Assembly (NCBI GenBank): GCA_017311185.1
Contig: JAESUZ010002392.1
Span: forward strand, 868,001 to 932,000
Direction: 5' to 3'
DNA: 64,000 nucleotides
From: Proteles cristata cristata
Lineage: Eukaryota > Chordata > Mammalia > Carnivora > Hyaenidae
Every line of letters begins with the position of its first letter. The stretch's first letter is position 1. The position numbers and the translations under genes are program-made. Of this stretch, positions 56,060 through 64,000 are shown piece by piece. The notes beneath the pieces are model-generated. The model did no database searches. It saw only the letters and a program-made list of their open reading frames with translations, and had not been told where the DNA came from.

Positions 56060-57640
56060 TCTATGTATCTTAGCTTTTATATTTAGCTTTCTCAGTCCTC
56101 TCAAATTAGATGGTTGAGGTTTTTTCTTTCTTGTAGACCTATACTTGTTCCAACACCATTTTTTGAAAAGATTATTCTTTCTCCATTGAATTACTCTGGT
56201 GCTTTTGTCAACTATCAACTGATCCCATAAGTATGGACCTATTTCCAAAATTTCCTTTCTATTTCATTAATGTATTTGTCTCTCCTTATGTCACTCTCTT
56301 GATTACTATAGTTTTATGGTAAATTAAAATCAGATCTCCTGTCTGAGAACTTGTCAAATTTATTTTTCTGCTGATTCCTTGGGATTTTATACATAAACAA
56401 CCATGTTTTCTACAAATTAAAGAAATATATCTCTTCTTAAATTGGATGTCTTCCCCTCCCCCCATGCCTTTTTTATTTACTTTTTTTATTTTACTTTATT
56501 TCATTTTTTTTTTTTGCCCCATTGCACTGACATTGATTAAGGCCCAACATTAAACAAATGTTGGCTATAAGTGAAAAGAGCAGATATCATTGTCTTGTTC
56601 ACTGTCTTTGATATTTCATCATTAATATAATGTTAACTCTAGGTTTTTACAAATGCTCTTTATCAAATTGAGGATTTCACTTCTATTCTTACTTGCAAAA
56701 GGTTTTTATTGTGAAAGCTTGGTGGATTTTGTCCTAAGAATTGCTTAGCTTAATTCCACAAATTTTGATGTTTTCATTTTTCAGCTAAGGTATTTTTAAT
56801 TTTACTTGTGATTTCTTCTGTAAGCTATGGGCCACGTTAGTTGCATATTGCTTATTATAAACACTTGGAAATTTTCTTAATATCATATTATTATTATTGA
56901 CTTTTAATTTTATTCTATTTTGGTCAAAGAATATATTATATAAGATTCTAATCCTTTAAATTTTAATAAGATAGGTTTTATGATCTAGGATGTGTTTTCT
57001 GTTGGGGACTAATACATGTATCTTCTAGTTATCATTAAGTCAAATTAGTTGATAATTTTCACAACATCTATTTTATTGTTTTTTTTTTGTCTACTTTTTA
57101 AAAATCATTTACTGAAAAAGGAGTATTAAAGTCTTCAACTATTATCATGGATTTGTATACTTTTCCCTCTTGCTATGTCAGTTTCTGCATCATGTAATTT
57201 AATGCCTTCTATCAGATGTATACACATTTAGGATTAAATTATCTTCTTGATAAATTGATCCTTTATTATTATGAAATTACCTTTCTTATTTCTGGTAATT
57301 TTGTTTTGAATAACTTCTTTTTTGATATTATCATTGTCACACAAGCTTTTCATTCTTACTGTTTGCATAGTGTACCATTTTCTGCCTCTACTTCCAACCT
57401 GTTTGTGCCTCTCTATTTAATGTGTACCTCTTATAAACGCCATACAGTTTGTTCTGGTGTTTTTGAGCTGATGTGACAATATTTGCCTTTTAATTGGAAT
57501 CTTTAATCCGTTTACATTTATTGTAGATACTGATATTGGTTTCATCTATCATTTTGAACCTTGTTTGTAACATAAATTATTGTGTTTTCTATTCTTATTT
57601 CCTTCTTATTTTGGGTTAACTAAGGATGTATTTCTCTCTT
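56060..57640 (-). mobile_element. Old L1 (L1M-type) ORF2 fragment, minus strand
   Basis: ACTTGTTCCAACACCATTTTTTG, CTCCATTGAATTACTCTGGTGC, TGATTACTATAGTTTTATGGTAA, ATTGTCTTGTTCACTGTC and CTTTATCAAATTGAGGATTTC come first. ATTTTGGTCAAAGAATATATT, AAGTCTTCAACTATTATCATGG, CTTTATTATTATGAAATTACC and TTTAATCCGTTTACATTTATTG follow. This is reversed L1 ORF2 in order, with an internal gap near 56740 where a segment is missing. It is heavily diverged with many stops and no function. Confidence 0.9.
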
Positions 57641-58060
57641 TTTTATTGGATTTTACCTGTATGCATTTGCATTGCAGGGGAAGAGAGAGAGGGAGGGGGA
57701 AACAGGGAAAGGTATTTTTTTTTTTAACAGATTAAGATATGTTGAAGATATATATTAGAGAAGTCCCAAAAGAGGGGGAAAAATCTCATTTCATAAAATG
57801 ATAGAACATCCTGTAGGGAGTTTGGAAGATGTGAGAAGGAAAGGAGATAGAGGAAGTTGACTGGAGTGGAAGGTGGAAGAAACTTGGTTAGAAGAGACTG
57901 AGAGCAGAAAGGAAAAGAGAAAAGAGAATGAGAAGGACCCATCTTCCCTGGAAAATTAATCAGCTGGCTATTTTTCTTTCTCTATTTGTAGCCATTAAAA
58001 GACAGTCTCTATTTATAGATTGTCTAAATTGGAAATCTGGGTTTTATATAATCTCTCTTA
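57641..58060. other. Unassigned, purine-rich stretches
   Basis: GAAGAGAGAGAGGGAGGGGG at 57679-57698 and a purine-rich run at 57830-57935 produce pyrimidine-coded frames on the minus strand (57724-57942). No gene recognised. Confidence 0.4.
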
Positions 58061-58064
58061 GGGT

Positions 58065-58220
58065 TAATTTTCACATCAATAAAGTGTTGTTTATTAATTG
58101 TACCTAATTTATATAGTTGTTTAGAAGATTAAATGAGTTAATAGAGGTAGAGGACTTGAATAATGCCTGGCATATGGAGAACACTGTATATGCTTTAAGT
58201 CTAATTATTATTTTTATTTT
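58065..58220 (+). mobile_element. MIR SINE, plus strand
   Basis: TTTAGAAGATTAAATGAGTTAATAG, GTAGAGGACTTGAATAATGCC and TGGCATATGGAGAACACTGTATATG match the MIR core and 3' half (GAGGATTAAATGAGTTAATA...AACAGTGCCTGGCACATAG). Confidence 0.8.
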
Positions 58221-58235
58221 ATTACTCTCATTGCT

Positions 58236-58295
58236 AGAAGGAGAGAGAGGGAGAAAGAGAAGGAGGGAGAGAAAGAGAGAGGGAGAGAAGACATG
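58236..58295. repeat. Purine (GA/GGA) low-complexity tract
   Basis: Mixed GAGA, GGGAG and AAAG units without a SINE head or tail. The Ser/Leu-rich minus-strand frame across it is an artefact. Confidence 0.92.
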
Positions 58296-59227
58296 AGATT
58301 GGGTGCATACGTTGTGGAAAAATTCAGTAATCCCCTTGTTTCCTCTGTATTTGCAATCTGTTTGTTATTTGCACTCAGTAAACAACAAGAATAAATCTCT
58401 TTGTTGAAGTTCCATATTGTTTTAAGCCAGCAGAATTCTGAGAGCACAGCTTCTTGCATTCTACATTGACAAAATATACTAGATCCATTGTGGAAGAGAT
58501 TAGGGATACGTTTTTAAGGTAATTTCAAGGATAAGAAGCTATGGAAAAGTAGCATGCACTAAATAATTTATGATGGGTTAGGAATTTTGAAAACAAGGTA
58601 ATTCTGTGATACTTGATAACTTTTTATGGTTTTTCTCATGGATTAGCTGAGAAACAAGCATAAGCATGGAATATTTTATACAGTTTATAACTTGTAGAAT
58701 TAATCGACATGAAATGAAATTGACAATTTTTAAAACTGCTCACTATAAATATGCTTTTAACTAAAAATTAAGAAGTCACTCTTATTGACAAAATGTAGGT
58801 TTGCAAAATTTGGCATGGAAAATAATTGACTTCATAAAAATAATCACCACAAAACAAATTTCAGATTAGCTAAATTTATGACCATAAAAATTTGATTTAG
58901 ACAAAATAAAAATTTTTATCGACCAACTAAAACATTTTTATAAAATAACATAGTGCATTGTGTTAATCCCAGTGATACTAATTTATTTAAGTCAATAGTA
59001 AAAGACTTACCCGTAGTGTATAAAAAACTTATCGAGAAATAATAATTTGCTGCAGAAAACATGTTCTTGATTAAAAATTCAACGCTGTTATAATTTTGAT
59101 TTTAAAGTTTGTATTCATAAATGTGGAGTCAAACTATTGTGGTGGTAAAATGATGAGGTCAAAATCTCCTGGACTCTCCTCATCTATAAAAAGGATAATG
59201 TAGTTGTTTTCATCACAAAGATTTTAT
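58296..59227. other. Unassigned AT-rich sequence, possible MIR at the end
   Basis: CTCCTCATCTATAAAAAGGATAATG at 59176-59200 resembles a short MIR core scrap next to the MER5 element. Otherwise nothing is recognised. Confidence 0.4.
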
Positions 59228-59362
59228 GAAGTGGCTCTCAAACTGTAATGTATATTAAAGTCACCTGGAGGGTTTGTAATTTTGGGAATTATGGAATTTC
59301 TATTTCCAACAAATTTCCAGGCAATTCTGATACTTCCAGTCTGGGGACCATACTTTGGGTTT
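59228..59362. mobile_element. MER5-type hAT DNA transposon
   Basis: GTGGCTCTCAAACTGTAATG, TTAAAGTCACCTGGAGGGTTTG, CCAGGCAATTCTGATACTTCCAG and GGGGACCATACTTTGGGTTT match MER5 in order, with its ends. Confidence 0.8.
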
Positions 59363-60045
59363 CCCTTCCCTACGCCATTTTTGTGAACATTAGCTTTTGT
59401 AATGTCTTCTAACAGCCAGAACTACTTCTCTTTGTAAAAGGACGAGCCTCAAGTATCAGCACCCTGCTTTGGCTCTCTCGGAGCCAGAAATGCCTCGGAA
59501 TTTATATCTCCTCACCCTACCCTAGATGGTCCTTAACCACTGCTGCAGGTGCCAGAGTATAAATACTATAGATCTCTGAGCAAGACTACACTGAATTGTG
59601 CCTATGCTGTCTGTAGGTGTGCCCTGTGGGACAGAGTCAAAGTTATTTTTACTGGACACTTGGCAAGAGAAGTTTGAGTGGAATGTTGGGGACCAAAGCT
59701 TGTCTGGAGTGAGTTTGAGGGAGATTGGGTGGTGTCAAAATGAGAAAGTTATGAACAACTCACACCAGACTTGGCTGTAAAAGATACCAGAGACAGAAAT
59801 CAAGCACTGCTTCAGGGAAAAGTGGGGTAGAAAGCTTTTTTTTTTTTTTAACTGAAGATAAGAGCTATTTTTACACATTTGTATGTAGATAGGAATGATT
59901 CAGTAAAAAGAGATAAACAAAGGATAGAGAGAGAGGTTATATACTCAGAAAAGCAAAGTCCTTGAGTACATGAAAGGAAAATGGGTTTGATACACAGGTG
60001 GATGGACAGCTGTATATTGGAAGGTCAGTGTATTCTCCGTTAATT
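59363..60045. other. Unassigned sequence
   Basis: No gene or clear repeat recognised. A T-run at 59838-59850 has no SINE body attached. Confidence 0.4.
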
Positions 60046-60049
60046 ATGA

Positions 60050-60640
60050 AAGTGTCTTCTGTCATCTCTCATATTTCATTAGCCCTGAACCTCTACCAAT
60101 CCTCTCTTCCTAACATTATTCCAAGCTGCCTGCCCTTTCTCTGCATTCCGACTGTCATAGCCTTAGTAGAGGCACTCTGTAATTTGTCACCTTAACTTTT
60201 TCCCAGGCTCTTGCTTCCAGCCTTGACTCTTTGCAATCAATTCTCCTATGCTACCACCAGCCATTATTGTAAGATACGAATTTGAACATTTTGTACCCCA
60301 GATTAAAATCCTTCATCTACTCTCCTAATGGATGAAAGTTTTCACTCGTTGGCTCAATATACATAGCCTTTGATGGTCTAGCCCCTGCCTATGTTTCCAG
60401 TTTCTTCCTCGGCACTCATCTTGCAGCCCTTTGCAATCGTGTAATAATGACCTTCACGTACTTTCTCTAAATGTGCCACACGCTCATATATCTCTGTCTT
60501 CTTTTTTTTTTTTCTCAAAATGTTCCTCTTTTACTTGCCTGTCTGGCCAATTCCTGTCTAACCTTCATATTTCAGTGGAAACATTACTCTTTCCACTAAT
60601 TGAATGAATACGATTACTATTGAATGAATAATTGGTAGTA
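60050..60640 (+). mobile_element. L2 LINE 3' region, plus strand
   Basis: GATTAAAATCCTTCATCTACTC, GCCTTTGATGGTCTAGCCCCTG, CCTATGTTTCCAGTTTC, CCTGTCTGGCCAATTCCTGTC and TAACCTTCATATTTCAGTGG lead to GGAAACATTACTCTTTCC. They follow L2 (AAAGTCCAAACTCCTT...CTCCATGATCTGGCCCC...CCTGGCAAACTCCTACTCATCCTTCA). Confidence 0.75.
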
Positions 60641-63600
60641 ATCATAGCACTTAGTCCAAATGCTCAATTTTCTGTGGTGAAACCACATTTTCCAATCTTG
60701 GATTTGAAAAATTTGCCTCAGAGATTGGTAGGAGACTATCTCATGCCAAGGTGCGCATCAGACTTCAGCTTACCAGTGATCAATTTATGTTGAAAAGTAA
60801 ACACAAAATTATATTGAGGAAGCTCTCCCCCTTAACTTTCGCCCAACATGTAAAATCCATGGGCTCAGGAATTCTTGGGAAGACATTACCTTTGCAAATC
60901 AGCCTGCTTCCCCTGTTGTTCAGGGGAAGAGAGAGTAATGATTAGAGAGGAGGGGGTTGGCATAATGCTTGAACACATTTGAAATTAAGATTATGAGGGA
61001 AGGTGGAGATTTTGCTCTAATTTCTACTAAGGACTTAACTTTGGTAAGCACTGAACAGGAGAAGTTGCTACCTGTTCATACTAGCAGTTGTCTTATGTGA
61101 GATCTGGAATAATAATTATCATTACGAAAACAAAGTGTTGTGTCACTTGAAAGAGCCAAGTCAGAAAAGCTCTTGAGATCCCTTTGGTTCAAATGATGTG
61201 CCCTTTAAGATTCTGTTAAGGATCTTGGGATGGGGGTCGGGGGCATCCAGGACTATTGCCGTCCAGATAAGAAGATAAAGGAGCTGTAAAAGCTGTAAAA
61301 AGCTGGAGTATAGCTCTGGAGGTAACTAGAGAATCAGTTAAGCACGCAAAAAGTTGAGAAAACAAGACCGGAGAAGGGGCATGTTGGGAAAGCACCCAGA
61401 CCATTGCAAAACTTGCCAACTGCCACCCAAAGTGACAGCTATAATATGTGAACTTCTACATGTTACAGGGGAAAACAGTTATGCTTTATTTGAAAACCTT
61501 TGCAGGAGGACCTTTTGCCAAGTGGTAACATTTTTATAAAAAGTTTACGAAGCACCCTTTGTCATGATTGTACTTAAAAAACTTTTCTTTGTTTTTGTTT
61601 GTTTTTAAGAGTTTTTTGGGTTTGGTTTTTCAGTGTCTTTGCCTTTAATGGTTAGCCGTGCTGCCACTTTAAGAAATGTTTTTGCTGTTACTGCTGCATT
61701 TTAATCTTTCACTTTGTATTAACAAAATCAAAACCAGCACAATTAGATACCTCCTGATTCTGATTTGTTTTAATACTAAGAGAATGTTTGAAATGGCACA
61801 AGCAGTGGGGGAAATACTTCAAGCCGTGGCGGCTGCAGCATTGGAGTTCTAGAAGCAAACATCAAAAGATAGCTTGAAAGACAGACCAAAAACATTTAAA
61901 CCAATAATTCTTTACATTTGTGTTTTTATTTTATTGTAGTCTTCACAATGAAAGCAAGAGGATTGGGAAGTGGAAGAAAGATGCTGGTAAGCTCATTTCA
62001 GTCATGCAATTTAAAATGAAATAAAAAGGACTTTCTCCTTTACTTTTAAAATCAACAATCAAGCCATATATCTGTAACTCACAAACATTAGGGACTAGAA
62101 TATACGTGCAGCAGTCAGTGCCCAACTGTCTCATTTTGTTACAATAAATGAAAAAAGAAAATGAGCAAGACTTAAGAAGCAGGATTATAATTAAGCTACA
62201 TTGATCCAAACACCCACGTCTTCTGTTTATATATTGGACATCCTGGACATGATTGAAATGCTAGAAACAAAACCGAGGAGAGAGATCTGCACGTGATAGT
62301 AATTTGGCCACAGAGGGAGATAAATGAATAAGTGGGTCTTTGAAAGATCACAGCGGTCAGAATTAGCAAGAAATGGTTGCAGTTGTGGATTGCAGTATCG
62401 GAGTTAGGAAGATCTAATGACTTGATTACTCATTTCTTTTTTATTACTATTATTTTTAAGTCTCCTAACAATAACATTTCCTAGCCTGGAAATGTTACCT
62501 TTGTTCTTATTTCATTCCGAGTCTGATACTTAAGTAGGGATTCTACTGAGTTACACAGCCCTAGCACCTTCGAGGGGGAATTTGTTGACGTGAAATTTGG
62601 GTGGCTACGGTGTGTTAGCTTTTTCTGTCACTATTCATTTAGATTTTCAGTTCATTGAAACATAGTAAGTGCTGGTTTCCTATAAAAAGGCTCTTAGATT
62701 CCTTTTATGAAAAAAGAGAAAAAAGACGGAATAAACTTTGGGCCTGCTGAGAAATTTTGGAATTCTATTTTCTGGGTGATAAAGTAGTGAATTGAATTGA
62801 TATATCAAAAGCATCAGCCACCCCGCCCTCCTTCCCTCCACCACATCTCTGTTTAACAGTTCTGTGTCCTCTGCTCCCGTCTTCAGATATATGGAGGCAA
62901 GGAAGGAGCAGAAAGAGAATTAAAAGAACAAAGTCCTTTAGGAGACATGTTGCCTTAGAATCATTGGATTCACGTAGTGTTCTATATGCAAGGACACTTT
63001 CCTTTATACTGTGTATACTGTAGAGAGAATCAAGAATTACCCTACCAAAGCTCCTTCATTATTCTGCCAAGGTATCATAGTCAAAGGAGGCACCTGAATT
63101 TTCAGAGATGTAACAAGAAGTGCTGTTACACCCTCCTGCCCCTACTATTCAACCAATATTTGAACAAGGCAGCTGGAAATTTTGGGGTAAAGGGAATAAT
63201 TTTTCTGTTTCATATTATTAAATCCAAAATCTTTTCATTTGAATTTTATTAAAAGACTGGAGTGAGCATTTCCTTTAAAAGGTTCCAGAATGGGCCAGTT
63301 TGAATGTCAAAACCTTTCTCTGCTTATCAAGCATTTAACCATGATAAAGAAAGGATCGCTTTTAAGTCGCTGGGCCAGCATACCCCAGTGACACACAGGA
63401 ACTTCAAATAGCAGGAAAGTAATCTTTCAGTTCCACTGAGACAAAGTTTCCAGGAGAGAGGATAGGCTTATAAACTACTGATAGCAGCTCTGGGCTAGTT
63501 GGAGAGAGAGAGAGAATAAGCATATGGCCACAAAGAAGGATGGCTGTTTCTACCGGAGGAAAGGCTAGCCAGAAAGCGTTTCAGCTCAAAGTTTTCAAAC

Positions 63601-64000
63601 ATTAAATTACTGTGGTGCCTTTTCTGTCCTGTAGCTTTATGAATTTTGATATACTGCTCAAGAGATTTCCTATCATTAATCCTAGCCTGACCATACTGTT
63701 TAGGGTGGGGTGATATCTACTTCATAATACAGGGGGAGTTAAATCAATCGTGCTTTGAAAAATGATTTCCTGGAAATGCACATGTATCACCTTTCATCCA
63801 GTGTGTTTGTGAAAATGATTATTGTCACAAAAGTGTTCGATTTCCAGCCAAGCAAAGCAAGATGTATAGAGCTTAGCAGCTACTAAAATTAGATAGTGCT
63901 GGAATTTCACAGGGTTAGAAATTTAAATACTTTTAAATATCATACAGCTTTTGTTCTAAAATGTTATGTCTCTTCAACAATCGAGTGAAATATAGAGAAA
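60641..64000. other. Unassigned sequence to the window end
   Basis: No gene, RNA or clear repeat recognised over 3.3 kb, the longest largely repeat-free block. Short frames on both strands (61216-61419, 61354-61539, 61943-62209, 62977-63252) have no recognisable domain. Its lack of young repeats could reflect chance or constraint. Confidence 0.4.

Noticed and set aside
1..64000. CRISPR array, operons, phage or plasmid elements
   Set aside because: No regularly spaced direct repeats, Shine-Dalgarno-linked genes, or prokaryotic gene density. The window is clearly mammalian.

Overview
The window looks like nuclear DNA from a carnivoran, most likely a felid (cat family). The strongest evidence is about fifteen copies of a tRNA-derived SINE. 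Its head reads GGGGCGCCTGGGTGGCT, its B box is GGTTCGAGCCC-like, a (TC/GA)n tract follows, and it ends in an AATAAA-type poly-A tail. This matches the CAN SINE / SINEC_Fc family. Carnivore-type L1 3' ends and the usual ancient mammalian repeats (MIR, L2, MLT1, MLT2, MER5-like) agree with this. The DNA is AT-rich, CpG-poor outside the youngest SINEs, and has no bacterial, viral or plasmid gene organisation.

I find no protein-coding gene that I can support. Every long open frame is short, lacks recognisable domains, and is explained by chance, by translated microsatellites, by SINE purine/pyrimidine tracts or by LINE remnants. The only recognisable coding remnant is the broken C-terminal part of L1 ORF2 inside a 5'-truncated L1 at 27493-28212. 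The window is therefore intergenic DNA or the inside of a very long intron.

Layout. 1-3010: unassigned sequence with one unexplained 91-codon minus-strand frame. 3011-7760: SINE-rich, including two SINEs inserted in succession at one target, plus a split L2. 7760-10400: mostly unassigned, with a perfect 15-bp hairpin at 9224-9260. 10400-17240: SINEs, an MLT2 LTR, L2 and MIR copies and several microsatellites. 17240-24080: mainly unassigned, with AT-repeat clusters, a hAT-type element, and MLT1 and MIR copies. 24080-28232: nested LINE/SINE insertions, a CR1/L3-like repeat, and the L1 with a perfect 20-bp target duplication. 31832-34209: a nearly complete ancient MLT1 (ERVL-MaLR) element with both LTRs, a primer-binding-site remnant and a polypurine tract. 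34210-40000: scattered MER5/hAT, MIR and MLT1 copies and one GC-richer block. 40016-50079: SINEs, including two nearly identical young copies at 40388 and 49849. 50080-64000: mostly unassigned sequence with an old L1 (56060-57640), an L2 (60050-60640) and a few short repeats.

No gene network can be described. The history that can be read is layers of transposition: ancient L2/MIR/MLT1/L1M first, then carnivore L1 and SINEs with readable target-site duplications, and lastly young felid SINEs. Family names come from recognising consensus-like sequence by eye, and edges are good to about 10-30 bases unless a target duplication fixes them. I did not find an exciting undescribed system. The best leads are unusual insertion structures and one weak candidate microexon.
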